This document shows, one piece after another, positions 9,057 to 18,219 of a DNA stretch of 64,000 nt. A program made the translations under genes and the position numbers. The notes under the pieces are model-generated. The model was not told the origin of the DNA. It did not search any database and was given only the letters and a program-made list of their open reading frames with translations. Position 1 is the first letter of the stretch; every line of letters begins with the position of its first letter. The DNA comes from Roseomonas haemaphysalidis (lineage in GTDB: Bacteria > Pseudomonadota > Alphaproteobacteria > Acetobacterales > Acetobacteraceae), in assembly GCF_017355405.1 (NCBI RefSeq), contig NZ_CP061177.1, positions 806,001-870,000 of the forward strand. Reading direction: 5' to 3'.

Positions 9057-11648
9057 CTAGTAGAGGCCGCCCAGCCCGCTGTCCGCGCCGGCCGAGGAAT
9101 TGACCATGCCGCCACCCTCGCCGCCGCCGCCGCCCCCGCCGCCGATCGGCGCGCGGGCGGCGTTTTCCGTACCGGGGCGGAAGGGCTCCAGGATGCTGTC
9201 GCCGTTGCTGGCCTGGGCGCGCACCAGGGCGATGCCCGGCGGCGCGCGGAACGGCACGGGCGGCGTGTCCTTCAGCGCGGCGGCCAGCACGTCGTGGAAG
9301 ATCGGCGCGGCGTTGCCGCCACCCGTTTCGCCTTCGCCCAGGCTGTGCGGATCGTCGAAGCCGACCCACACGGCCACCACCACCTCCGGCGTGAAGCCGA
9401 CGAACCAGTTGTCGAAATAGTCGTTGGTGGTGCCGCTCTTGCCGGCGATCGGGCGGTTCAGCCCCTTGCCCGCGGCGGTGCCGGTGCCGCGCTGCACCAC
9501 GCCCTGCAGCATGGACACCATCTGATAGGCGGAGATCGGGTCGGTGATCTGCTTGCGCTCGTCCACCAGGCGCGGCGGCTCGGCATTGGCGGCGTTGCCG
9601 CAGCCTTCGCAGCGGCGGTTATCGGCGCGCCACACCAGCCGGCCGAAGCGGTCCTGCACGCTGTCGATCAGCGTCGGCGCCACGGCCTTGCCGCCGTTGA
9701 CGAAGGAGGCATAGCCGGCGGCCATGCGCAGCACCGTGGTTTCGCCGGCGCCGAGCGACATGGCCAGCACCTTGGGCATGTGCGGGATGATGCCGAAGCG
9801 CGCCGCGGCATCGGCCACCTTGTCGATGCCGATTTCCTGCGCCAGGCGGATGGTGACGAGGTTGAGCGACTTTTCCAGCGCGGTGCGCATGGTCACCATG
9901 CCGTTGGTGCGGTTGGTGTAGTTGCCGGGGCGCCACAGGCCTTGCGGCGTCATGATCTCGATCGGCGCGTCCAGCAGCCGCTGGTTGGGCGGGATGCCCA
10001 TCTCCAGCGCCGGCAGGTACACGAAGGGCTTGAAGGAGGAGCCGGGCTGGCGCATCGCCTGCGTCGCGCGGTTGAACCAGCTCTGCTCGAAACTGAAGCC
10101 GCCGGCCATGGACAGCACGCGGCCGGTGGCGGGGTCCAGCACCACCACGGCGCCCTGCACCACGGGGATCTGCCGCAGCGCCAGACGCTCGGCGCGCGGT
10201 GTGGCCGCGCGGGCGGCCTGGGGCTCGACCATCACCACGTCGCCGACATTGACCACGTCCTGCATGCGGCGCGGCGCGCCACCCATGCGGCCATCGCGCA
10301 CCGGGCGGGCCCAGCCGGACACGTCCTCGAAGGCCAGGGTGCCCTGGCGCGGCTGGGCGGGGCGGCCATCGGCGGGCTTGTCCAGCCAGGACAGCTTGGC
10401 GCCGCGCGGGTCGACATCCAGCACCACCGCCAGCTTCCAGGCGGGCAGCGCGCCGGCGGGGCGGGCGGTGGCCTCCAGCGCCGGCATCCATTCCGTGGCG
10501 GCGGCGGAGATCTTGGCCACCGGCCCGCGCCAGCCGCCACGGCGGCGGTCATAGCTCATCAGCCCGTCGCGCAGCGCCTTCTCGGTGGAGGTCTGCAGGT
10601 CCGGCTCCATGGAAGTGCGGACCACCAGCCCGCCCATGGTGGTCTGGTCCTGGCCGAAGCGCGCCACCAGCTCGCGCCGCACCTCCTCCGTGAAGTACTG
10701 GCCGGTCGCCACCATGTCGGGGCGGGTGCGGCCGCGGATGACGATGGCATCCTGCTTGGCGGCCTGCGCCTCGGCGGCGGTCACCACCTTGTCGTCCACC
10801 ATGCGGTCCAGCACGTAGTCGCGGCGGGCGCGCGCGGCCTCGGGGTAGCGGGCCGGGTTCAGGTTGTTGGGCGCCTTGGGGAGTGCGGCCAGAAAGGCCG
10901 TCTCGCTCAGCGTCAGCTCGTCCAGCCCCTTGTTGAAGTAGTTCATGGCGGCCGAGGCCACGCCGTAGGCCTGCTGCCCCAGGAAGATCTCGTTGAGGTA
11001 GATCTCCAGGATGCGCTGCTTGGACATCGCGCTTTCCAGGCGGAACGCCAGGATCGCCTCGCGCACCTTGCGCAGGATGGTGCGGTCGTTGCCGACCAGC
11101 ATGTTCTTGGCGACCTGCTGCGTGATGGTCGAGGCGCCGATGGCCCGCCGCCCGGTGGCCATGCCCTCCACGTTGGTCACCACCGCGCGCGCCAGGCCCA
11201 CGGGATCGACGCCGTGGTGTTCCCAGAAGCGCTGATCCTCGGCGGCGACGAAGGCCTCCTGCACACGCCTGGGGATGGCGTCGATCGGCAGGAAGACGCG
11301 CCGCTCCAGCGCCATCTCGGCCATCAGCTGGCTGTCGTTGGCGTACATGCGGCTCATCTGCGGCGGCTGGTAGTCGGCCAGCCAGGCGTGGTCCGGCAGG
11401 TCCCCCGCACCCTGGCGGTAGATGGCATAGGCGCCGATGCCGGCGATCACCGCCAGGGCCAGAGCCAGCGACAGGCCCCAGCCCATCAGCCGGCGCACCC
11501 AGCGGCCGAAGCCGCCGCCCCCGCCGCGCGGCGGGCGGGGCGGGCGGCCCGGCGGCGCGCCGCCGCCGGTCGTGGCATCGGCGGTGGCGGGAAGGGCGGT
11601 GCGGGCGCCGACCAGGGGGCGGTCCGCGCGGAGATCATTCAGTGCCAT
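9057..11648 (-). CDS. mrcA: Class A penicillin-binding protein 1A
   Basis: This bifunctional peptidoglycan synthase polymerises glycan strands and cross-links peptides at the inner membrane. The 863-aa protein has a basic, Gly/Pro-rich cytoplasmic start, one membrane segment at about residues 54-76, and a GT51 domain with catalytic Glu in EDQRFWEHHG near 137 and STITQQVAKN near 170. The transpeptidase domain has SSFK near 534, SLN near 590 and KSGTT near 736. The tail after 830 is Gly-rich low complexity. The ATG at 11648 gives the full cytoplasmic leader. It is divergent from the substrate-binding protein gene at 11835. Confidence 0.96.
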   Translation of the reverse strand: MALNDLRADRPLVGARTALPATADATTGGGAPPGRPPRPPRGGGGGFGRWVRRLMGWGLSLALALAVIAGIGAYAIYRQGAGDLPDHAWLADYQPPQMSRMYANDSQLMAEMALERRVFLPIDAIPRRVQEAFVAAEDQRFWEHHGVDPVGLARAVVTNVEGMATGRRAIGASTITQQVAKNMLVGNDRTILRKVREAILAFRLESAMSKQRILEIYLNEIFLGQQAYGVASAAMNYFNKGLDELTLSETAFLAALPKAPNNLNPARYPEAARARRDYVLDRMVDDKVVTAAEAQAAKQDAIVIRGRTRPDMVATGQYFTEEVRRELVARFGQDQTTMGGLVVRTSMEPDLQTSTEKALRDGLMSYDRRRGGWRGPVAKISAAATEWMPALEATARPAGALPAWKLAVVLDVDPRGAKLSWLDKPADGRPAQPRQGTLAFEDVSGWARPVRDGRMGGAPRRMQDVVNVGDVVMVEPQAARAATPRAERLALRQIPVVQGAVVVLDPATGRVLSMAGGFSFEQSWFNRATQAMRQPGSSFKPFVYLPALEMGIPPNQRLLDAPIEIMTPQGLWRPGNYTNRTNGMVTMRTALEKSLNLVTIRLAQEIGIDKVADAAARFGIIPHMPKVLAMSLGAGETTVLRMAAGYASFVNGGKAVAPTLIDSVQDRFGRLVWRADNRRCEGCGNAANAEPPRLVDERKQITDPISAYQMVSMLQGVVQRGTGTAAGKGLNRPIAGKSGTTNDYFDNWFVGFTPEVVVAVWVGFDDPHSLGEGETGGGNAAPIFHDVLAAALKDTPPVPFRAPPGIALVRAQASNGDSILEPFRPGTENAARAPIGGGGGGGGEGGGMVNSSAGADSGLGGLY

Positions 11649-11834
11649 GGCACGTTCCCCTTACACCCGCGCGGCGCCGGGCGCGAAGGACAGTTTCGTT
11701 TGGTTGCGCCGCGCGGCACGCGGAACGGCCCCCGCCCGCGGCGGCACGGGCCTTGGCCCGCCCGGCCGCAGGCCCCATTGTGGGGGCGCGGCGGCCCGCC
11801 ACCCTGACGGCCGGACGGAACGGGAACCTTGTTG

Positions 11835-13022
11835 ATGATCCACAGGCGCCAACTGCTGCGGGCCACGGCCGTGCTGGCCGCGGCGCCGGCCCTCGCCCGC
11901 CCGGCCCTGGCGCAGGGGGCGCCGCTGAAGATCGGCATGATCACCACGCTGTCCGGCCCCGGCGCCTATCTGGGGCAGGACATCCGGGACGGCTTTCTGC
12001 TGGCCATGCAGATGGAAGGCGGCAAGCTGGGGGGGGCCGCCGTGCGGCTGCTGGTAGAGGACGACGAGCTGAAGCCCGCCCAGGGCAAGCAGATTGCCGA
12101 GCGCTTCACGGACACGGAAAAGGTCAGGCTGCTGACCGGCATCGCCTTTTCCAACGTGCTGGGCGCGACCGTGCCGGACGTGCTGGAGGACGGCAACATC
12201 TACGTGGGCACCAATGGCTCGCCGTCGTTCCTGGCGGGCAAGGACTGCGACCGCAACTACTGGTCCGTGGCGTGGCAGTTCGAGGGGCCGCACGAGGCGG
12301 CGGGGCAGGCGGCCAATACCCTGGGCTTCCGCCGCGTGTTCCTGCTGGCGCCCAACTACCAGAACGGCAAGGACGCTTTGGGCGGCTTCAAGCGGATGTT
12401 CCGCGGGCAGATCGCCGGCGAGGTTTATACCCGGCTGGACCAGACCGACTACGCGGCGGAGCTGGCGCAGATCCGCGCCGCGGCGCCGGACGCGGTGTAC
12501 CAGTTCCACCCCGGCGCGCTGGGGCGCGCCTTTCTGGCGCAATACCTGGGGGCCGGCATGCTGGCCCGCCTGCCCATGGTGCTGCCCGCCCCGTCCATGG
12601 ACGCGACCACCCTGGCGGCGGTGGGCGAGGCGGCGGTGGGCCTGCATGTCGCCGCGTGCTGGAACGGCGACTTCACCAACGCGGCCAACCGCACCTTCGT
12701 GACCGCCTTCATGAACAAGTACAACCGCGTGCCCACCCTCTACGCCCAGCAGGGCTACGACGCGGCGCTAGCCATCGCCGCCGCGCTGCGCGGCACCGGC
12801 GGCAAGCTGGACAGCACGGACGCCTTTCGCGCCGCCATGCAGCCGGCCCGGTTCGAAAGCACGCGCGGCAAGTTCAGCTTCGGGTCCAACCAGCATCCGG
12901 TGCAGGACTGGTTTCTGTTGAAGGCCGGGCTGGACAGCCAGAAGCAGCCGATCCTGGTGACCCAGCCCGGCAAGCTGCTGGAAAACCAGGGTGATGCCTA
13001 TTCGGTGCAGTGCCGGCTCTAG
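11835..13022 (+). CDS. Branched-chain amino-acid-type ABC substrate-binding protein
   Basis: This is a periplasmic type I binding protein of the Leu/Ile/Val (LivJ-like) family, probably for an amino acid or another small carboxylate. The 395-aa protein has an N-terminal signal with twin arginine, IHRRQLLRATAVLAAAPA, ending at ALAQ near residue 28, then the family opening LKIGMITTLSGPGAYLGQD. Typical late features are NKYNRVPTLYAQQGYDAA. The ATG at 11835 is preferred to the in-frame TTGs at 11829 and 11832. No permease or ATPase genes adjoin it, so it is an orphan component or serves a transporter elsewhere. Confidence 0.88.
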   Translation: MIHRRQLLRATAVLAAAPALARPALAQGAPLKIGMITTLSGPGAYLGQDIRDGFLLAMQMEGGKLGGAAVRLLVEDDELKPAQGKQIAERFTDTEKVRLLTGIAFSNVLGATVPDVLEDGNIYVGTNGSPSFLAGKDCDRNYWSVAWQFEGPHEAAGQAANTLGFRRVFLLAPNYQNGKDALGGFKRMFRGQIAGEVYTRLDQTDYAAELAQIRAAAPDAVYQFHPGALGRAFLAQYLGAGMLARLPMVLPAPSMDATTLAAVGEAAVGLHVAACWNGDFTNAANRTFVTAFMNKYNRVPTLYAQQGYDAALAIAAALRGTGGKLDSTDAFRAAMQPARFESTRGKFSFGSNQHPVQDWFLLKAGLDSQKQPILVTQPGKLLENQGDAYSVQCRL

Positions 13023-13034
13023 GCCGCCCGGCCG

Positions 13035-14027
13035 TCAGCCGCCGCGATAGCCGCGCGGGTGCGCCACCCGCCATTCCCAGGCGGTGCGCACGATCTCGGA
13101 CAGGGAAGAATGGCGCGGCCGCCAGCCGGTTTCCTCCCGCAGCAGGGCATTGGAGGCGACCAGCACCGGCGGGTCGCCCGGGCGGCGCGGACCGGTGCGG
13201 AAGGGCACGGGCCGGCCGCACACCCGGCTGACCTCGTCGATCACCTGCCGCACGGAATAGCCGTTGCCGTTGCCCACGTTGTAGCGGGCGCTGCGCCCCT
13301 GGCCGAGCACGTCCAGCACCCGCAGGTGGGCGTCCACCAGGTCGGTGACGTGCACGTAGTCGCGGATGCAGGTGCCGTCCGGCGTGTCGTAATCCGTGCC
13401 GAACACCGTGAGCGCGGGGCCCAGGCCCAGCGCCGCGTCGATCGCCAGCGGGATCAGGTGGGTTTCGGGGTTGTGGTCCTCGCCCAGCCGGCCGCCCGGG
13501 TCGGCGCCGGCGGCGTTGAAGTAGCGCAGGCTGGCCGAGCGCAGGCCGTGCACCCGGTCCGCCCAGTCCAGCCCCCGCTCGGCCATCAGCTTGCTTTCGC
13601 CGTAGGCGGACACGGGGTCGAGGCGCGAGCCCTCATGCATCAGCTCGCTGTCGGGGTAGCCGAACAAGGCGGCGGTGGAGGACAGCACGAAGCGCAGGCA
13701 GCCCGCCTGCACGGCCGCTTCCGCGAGGGTCAGGGTGTTGGACAGGTTCTCGGTGATGTAGCGCAGCGGCTGCGCCATGCTTTCCGCCACCAGGGACAGG
13801 GCGGCGAAGTGGAACACCGCGTCGAACCGCCAGGCGGCGAAGACCTCGGCCACCTGTCGGCGGTCGGCCACGTCGGCCACCACCAGCTCGGCCCCGGGCG
13901 CCACGGCGCCGCGGTGGCCCTGGCGCAGGTCGTCGATGACCACCACCTCGTCGCCCCGCTGCACCAGCGCCAGCACCGTGTGGCTGCCCACATAGCCGGC
14001 GCCGCCCGTAACCAGGTAGCGGGCCAT
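13035..14027 (-). CDS. galE: UDP-glucose 4-epimerase
   Basis: GalE interconverts UDP-glucose and UDP-galactose using bound NAD for envelope polysaccharide or galactose use. The 330-aa short-chain dehydrogenase-like protein opens with the NAD motif VTGGAGYVGSH, has the catalytic YGESK (Tyr-x3-Lys) near residue 142 preceded by SST near 118, and the GalE-type RYFNAAGADP and GNGNGYSVRQVI segments. The ATG at 14027 follows a TTG that is not needed. UDP-glucuronate or N-acetyl substrates cannot be excluded. Confidence 0.92.
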   Translation of the reverse strand: MARYLVTGGAGYVGSHTVLALVQRGDEVVVIDDLRQGHRGAVAPGAELVVADVADRRQVAEVFAAWRFDAVFHFAALSLVAESMAQPLRYITENLSNTLTLAEAAVQAGCLRFVLSSTAALFGYPDSELMHEGSRLDPVSAYGESKLMAERGLDWADRVHGLRSASLRYFNAAGADPGGRLGEDHNPETHLIPLAIDAALGLGPALTVFGTDYDTPDGTCIRDYVHVTDLVDAHLRVLDVLGQGRSARYNVGNGNGYSVRQVIDEVSRVCGRPVPFRTGPRRPGDPPVLVASNALLREETGWRPRHSSLSEIVRTAWEWRVAHPRGYRGG

Positions 14028-14145
14028 CAACGGACCGTGGCGGAGTGGAAGTCAGGGGACAAGGGGCGGTGCGTCCAGGTTGCGACCCGGAGGCTGTAAT
14101 ATCACTGTGCCGCCGATGGCAACCCGGGGTGGGAGCGGCGGCCCG

Positions 14146-14176
14146 GCGGCCGGAGGACCGAATGCCCTCCGGCCGC
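14146..14176 (-). terminator. Hairpin terminator after the aldehyde oxidoreductase operon
   Basis: A perfect 11-bp stem, GCGGCCGGAGG at 14146-14156 with its complement at 14166-14176 and a 9-nt loop, lies between the end of the paoC-like gene and the galE start on the same strand, so it probably separates the two units. Confidence 0.55.
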
Positions 14177-14218
14177 AGGTTCCGCGCGCCCGCCGGACCG
14201 GGCGAAACGCTCCCCGGC

Positions 14219-16474
14219 CTAGCTTGCCAGCTCGGCGCCGAGCACCTTGTCGATGGTGATCGGCAGGCTGCGCACCCGCCGCCCGGTGGCGTGGTGGATG
14301 GCGTTGGCGATGGCCGCGGCCGTGCCGACGATGCCGATCTCGCCCAGGCCCTTGACCCCCATCGGGCTGGTCTTGCTGTCGTTCTCCTCGACGAAGATCA
14401 CCTCGATGCCCTGGATGTCGGCGTTGGAGGGCACGTGATACTCGGCCAGGTTGTGGTTCATGAAGCGGCCCAGGGCGTGGTCCGCCATGGTTTCCTCGGT
14501 CAGCGCCATGCCGATGCCGAAGACCACGCCGCCGATGATCTGGCTGCGCGCCGTCAGCGGGTTGAGGATCCGGCCGGCCGCCACGGCGTCCACCACGCGG
14601 GTGACCCGCACCACGCCCAGTTCCTCGTCCACCCGCACTTCCACGAACACCGCCGAGTGGGTGTAGGAGGAAAAGGATTTCTGCACCTTGGGGTCGGGCT
14701 TGACCGTTTCCTCCACCGCCAGCGTGTCCAGGCCGGCGGCGCGCATGGCGTCCGCGTAGCTCACCGCGCGGGCCGCATCGTCGCGCAGCGTCATGCGGCC
14801 GTTGGCGAAGACGACTTGGTCCGCCGTGGCATCGGCCAGCGGCGAGCCGTCCATCTTCTGCGCCGCGTCGAGCAGGCTTTCGCGCGCCTTGAAGCAGGCC
14901 GCTTGCACCGCGGCGCCGGCCGAGGCAGCGGTCCAGGAGCCGCCCTGCACCGGCGAGGTCGGCAAGGAGGAATCGCCGATCTTGACCGACACCTGATCCA
15001 TGCCGACGCCGAGCGAGTCGGCGGCGATCTGCGTCAGGATGGTGTAGGTGCCGGTGCCGATGTCGGCGGTGGCGCAGGCGACTTCCAGGCGGCCGTCCGG
15101 CCACAGGGTGGCGCGGGCGCTGGTCTGCTGCATCTGCGCTTCCCACATGCCGGTCGCCATGCCCCAGCCGACCAGCTCATGGCCTTCCTTCATGGAGCGG
15201 GGCGTGTGGTTGCGCCTGCTCCAGCCGAACTGCTCGGCCCCCTGGCGGTAGGCTTCGCGCAGCGCCTTGCTGGTGAAGGGGTTGCCGGTGTTCTCGTCGG
15301 TTTCCGCGTAGTTGCGCAGGCGGAATTCCAGCGGGTCGAGGTGCAGGGCCTCGGCCATCTCGTCCATCGCCGATTCCAGGGCGAACATGCCGAGCGGCGC
15401 GCCCGGCGCGCGCATGTCGGCCGGCGTGTAGGTGTCGAGCTTGGCGAGCTTGTAGTCGAACGACACGTTGTCGCAGTGGTAGGTCCCGCCGGACCAGTTC
15501 ACCACCACTTCCTGGTAGTCCTCGAAATGCGAGGTGCCGGCCACCGCCTCATGGGTGATCGACTGCAAGGCGCCCTGCGCGTCGGCGCCGAGCGACAGGG
15601 TGTTGATGGTTCCCGGGCGGTAGCCGAAGGTGAACATCTGGTCGCGCGTCAGCACCACGCGCACGGAACGCTCCAGCGCCAGCGACGCCATGACGGCGAG
15701 GTAGAGCTGGTACTGCGGCCGCAGGCCGGACCCGAAGCCGCCGCCCACGAAGGGCGACACCACGCGCACCTTGTCCTTGGACAGGCCGAAGACGTTGGTG
15801 ATGTAGGTCTGGCTGTTCTGCACGCCCTGGATCTTGTCGTGCACCGTGATGGCGCCGTCCCCGTCCCACACCACGGTGGTGGCGTGCGGCTCCATCGGGT
15901 TGTGGTGCTCCGGGCTGATCCGGTATTCCTGCCGCAGCTTGAAGGGGGCGGCGTCATAGGCCCCGGGCGCGTCGCCGCGCGGCTTGGGCGGCGGCTCGAT
16001 GCCGCTGCGCTTCTTGGGCGGCACGTAGGCCTTGGCCCGTTCCTGGTCCAGGTCGGTGGCATGCGCCTCGGTATCGTAGGTGACGCGCACCAGGGCCGCG
16101 GCATCGCGCGCGGTGTCGAAGTCCTCGGCCACCACCAGGGCCACGGGCTGGCCGCTGTAGACGATGTGCTTGTCGTAGAGGGCGCGGAAAGGCGAGCCCG
16201 GGGGCGCCACCTCGTCGCGGAAGTTGCTGCTGAGCCACGCGGTGCGCGGCCGGTTCTCATGCGTGAAGACGTGCAGCACGCCGGGCATGGCCAGCGCCGC
16301 GCTGCTGTCGATCGCCGTGATGGTGCCCTTGGCGATGGCACCGGACACCACGTAGCCATAGGCCAGGTCGGGCGCGGTGAATTCGGCGGCATAGGTGGCG
16401 GCGCCGGTCACCTTGGCGCGGCCGTCCACGCGCTGGCGCGGCGTGCCGACATAGGTCTCGTTCGGGATGGTCAT
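14219..16474 (-). CDS. paoC: Aldehyde oxidoreductase, molybdenum-binding subunit (PaoC type)
   Basis: This is the large subunit of a xanthine-dehydrogenase-family enzyme that oxidises aldehydes at a molybdopterin-cytosine-dinucleotide centre. The 751-aa protein has the aldehyde oxidase/xanthine dehydrogenase a/b hammerhead domain first, then the molybdenum domains with PFVGGGFGSG near residue 245, RAPGAPLGMF near 350 and the catalytic Glu in GVKGLGEIG near 711. The start MTIPNETYVG at 16474 is the only ATG fitting the family. It ends a three-gene operon with 2Fe-2S and FAD subunits. The substrate is unknown. Confidence 0.9.
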   Translation of the reverse strand: MTIPNETYVGTPRQRVDGRAKVTGAATYAAEFTAPDLAYGYVVSGAIAKGTITAIDSSAALAMPGVLHVFTHENRPRTAWLSSNFRDEVAPPGSPFRALYDKHIVYSGQPVALVVAEDFDTARDAAALVRVTYDTEAHATDLDQERAKAYVPPKKRSGIEPPPKPRGDAPGAYDAAPFKLRQEYRISPEHHNPMEPHATTVVWDGDGAITVHDKIQGVQNSQTYITNVFGLSKDKVRVVSPFVGGGFGSGLRPQYQLYLAVMASLALERSVRVVLTRDQMFTFGYRPGTINTLSLGADAQGALQSITHEAVAGTSHFEDYQEVVVNWSGGTYHCDNVSFDYKLAKLDTYTPADMRAPGAPLGMFALESAMDEMAEALHLDPLEFRLRNYAETDENTGNPFTSKALREAYRQGAEQFGWSRRNHTPRSMKEGHELVGWGMATGMWEAQMQQTSARATLWPDGRLEVACATADIGTGTYTILTQIAADSLGVGMDQVSVKIGDSSLPTSPVQGGSWTAASAGAAVQAACFKARESLLDAAQKMDGSPLADATADQVVFANGRMTLRDDAARAVSYADAMRAAGLDTLAVEETVKPDPKVQKSFSSYTHSAVFVEVRVDEELGVVRVTRVVDAVAAGRILNPLTARSQIIGGVVFGIGMALTEETMADHALGRFMNHNLAEYHVPSNADIQGIEVIFVEENDSKTSPMGVKGLGEIGIVGTAAAIANAIHHATGRRVRSLPITIDKVLGAELAS

Positions 16475-16488
16475 GATGCGGGTTTCCC

Positions 16489-17505
16489 TTACGCGATACG
16501 CTTGTCGGCCACGCCCTGCGGCGTGCCGGCGGCGGCCTGGGACAGCGCGCGGCGGATGGCGCGGCGGGCCAGCTCGATCTTGAAGTCGTTCTCGCCGAAG
16601 CCCTGCGCGCCCTGCAGCAGGCGGGTGGCGACGGCGTCGAAGGTGTCGCGGCCGGCCGGCTGGCCTTGCAGCAGCGCCTCGGCTTCCGGAACGCGCCAGG
16701 GCTTGTGGGCGACACCGCCGAGCGCGATGCGCGCGGTCTTCACCGTGCCGCCCTCGACCTCCAGCCCCACCGCGACGGACACCAGCGCAAAGGCATAGGA
16801 CAGCCGGTCGCGCAGCTTCAGGTAGGTGTAGTGCGTCGCGAAACGCGGCTTCGGCAGCTCCACGGCGGTGACGATCTCGTCGCGCGCCAGGGTGGTGTCG
16901 ATCTCGGGCGTGTCGCCGGGCAGGCGGTGGAACTCGCCCATCGGGATGGCGCGCGCACCGCGCGGGCCGGAGACATGCACGACGGCTTCCAGCGCCGCCA
17001 GCGCCACGCACATGTCGGAGGGATGCGTCGCGATGCAGCTGTCGCTGGTGCCGAGGATGGCGTGGATGCGGTTGACGCCACTCTTGGCCGGGCAGCCGCT
17101 GCCGGGCTCGCGCTTGTTGCAGGCGGTGGCGGTATCATAGAAATAGTAGCACCGCGTGCGCTGCAACAGGTTGCCGCCGGTGGTGGCCGCGTTGCGGAGC
17201 TGCGGGCTGGCACCGGACAGGATGGCGCGCGACAGCAGCGGGTAGTCGCGCTCGACGCGCTCGTCATGGGCGAGGGTGGAGTTGGTCACCATCGCGCCGA
17301 TGCGCAGCCCGCCCTCCGGCGTTTCCTCGATCCGGTCGAGCCCGGCGACGCGCGCGACATCGACCAGCGCCGTCGGCGTTTCGACGTTGTACTTCAGCAG
17401 GTCGACGAGGTTGGTGCCGCCGGCGATGAACTTGGCGCCCTCGGCGCCGATCGCCTGCACGGCCTGGTCCACGCCCTCGGGGCGCGCATAGGAAAAGCGG
17501 ATCAT
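16489..17505 (-). CDS. paoB: Aldehyde oxidoreductase, FAD-binding subunit (PaoB type)
   Basis: The FAD subunit passes electrons from the iron-sulfur centres to an acceptor. The 338-aa protein opens MIRFSYARPEGVDQAV and has the FAD-binding FIAGGTNLVDLL near residue 30 and NAATTGGNLLQRTRC near 110. Cysteines in RTRCYYFYDTATAC, GSGCPAK and SDSCIATHP match the extra 4Fe-4S-binding insertion known from PaoB/YagS. Its ATG overlaps the stop of the 2Fe-2S gene, and 14 nt separate it from paoC. Confidence 0.9.
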   Translation of the reverse strand: MIRFSYARPEGVDQAVQAIGAEGAKFIAGGTNLVDLLKYNVETPTALVDVARVAGLDRIEETPEGGLRIGAMVTNSTLAHDERVERDYPLLSRAILSGASPQLRNAATTGGNLLQRTRCYYFYDTATACNKREPGSGCPAKSGVNRIHAILGTSDSCIATHPSDMCVALAALEAVVHVSGPRGARAIPMGEFHRLPGDTPEIDTTLARDEIVTAVELPKPRFATHYTYLKLRDRLSYAFALVSVAVGLEVEGGTVKTARIALGGVAHKPWRVPEAEALLQGQPAGRDTFDAVATRLLQGAQGFGENDFKIELARRAIRRALSQAAAGTPQGVADKRIA

Positions 17506-18029
17506 GCGCCGGCCCCCCCGTTGCGGACCTGCTGGATGGCGGCGACAATGTTGGGGTAGGCGCCGCAGCGGCAGATGTTGCCGCTCATCAGCTCGCGGAT
17601 GTCCTCGTCGCTTTCCGCGCGGCCTTCCTTGAGAAGCCCGGCGGCGGAGCAGATCTGCCCGGGCGTGCAGTAGCCGCACTGGAAGGCATCGTGCTGCACG
17701 AAGGCTTCCTGCAGCGGATGCAGCGTGCCATCCGCGTCGGCCAGCCCCTCGATCGTGGTGATCTCCGCGCCGTCCTTGGTGACGGCGAGCATCAGGCAGG
17801 AATTCATCCGCACGCCGTCCAGCAGCACGGTGCAGGCGCCGCACTGGCCGTGGTCGCAGCCCTTCTTGGTGCCGGTCAGGCCCTCGCCCTCGCGCAGCAG
17901 ATCCAGCAGCGTGGTCCAGGGCTGAACCGTCAGGGACCGGCGCGTACCGTTGATGGTGAGGGTGATCGGGATGCCGGCGGGGGCACTGTGCTGCGCAGGG
18001 CCGGCCTCGGCCTGGGTTGCTTGGGACAT
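17502..18029 (-). CDS. paoA: Aldehyde oxidoreductase, 2Fe-2S subunit (PaoA type)
   Basis: This small electron-transfer subunit has two 2Fe-2S clusters: the plant-ferredoxin-type GCDHGQCGAC near residue 58 and the helical-bundle CGYCTPGQI and NICRCGAY. With the start at 18029 (AGGA about ten bases upstream) it is 175 aa; an in-frame ATG at 18044 adds five residues. The Escherichia coli PaoA homologue has a Tat signal peptide, but none is visible here in any in-frame extension, so this enzyme is probably cytoplasmic. A maturation factor (PaoD/XdhC) is not found next to the operon. Confidence 0.88.
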   Translation of the reverse strand: MSQATQAEAGPAQHSAPAGIPITLTINGTRRSLTVQPWTTLLDLLREGEGLTGTKKGCDHGQCGACTVLLDGVRMNSCLMLAVTKDGAEITTIEGLADADGTLHPLQEAFVQHDAFQCGYCTPGQICSAAGLLKEGRAESDEDIRELMSGNICRCGAYPNIVAAIQQVRNGGAGA

Positions 18030-18219
18030 GGCGGAATCCTGCATGGGGTCGCCCGCCGGCCCGCATGACGGCGCGGCCGGCATGCCTTGGCGATGGATGG
18101 AAACCCGTGTGTTTTGCGAAACCCCGGCGCGGACGGGCAGGTCCGGCCGGAGCGATAGTCGGCGAGTCAACGCACCAAGCGTGACGAAGTTGACCGCACG
18201 GTCACATCGGCCCCCGCCG

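Noticed and set aside
8901..11807. A 968-codon open frame on the plus strand opposite mrcA
   Set aside because: It is the antisense shadow of a well-conserved penicillin-binding protein; His/Gly/Arg-rich composition shows it is not coding.
18115..18123. TGCGAAACC upstream of the pao operon on the plus strand
   Set aside because: No plus-strand gene follows for over 1 kb; a weak match most likely by chance.
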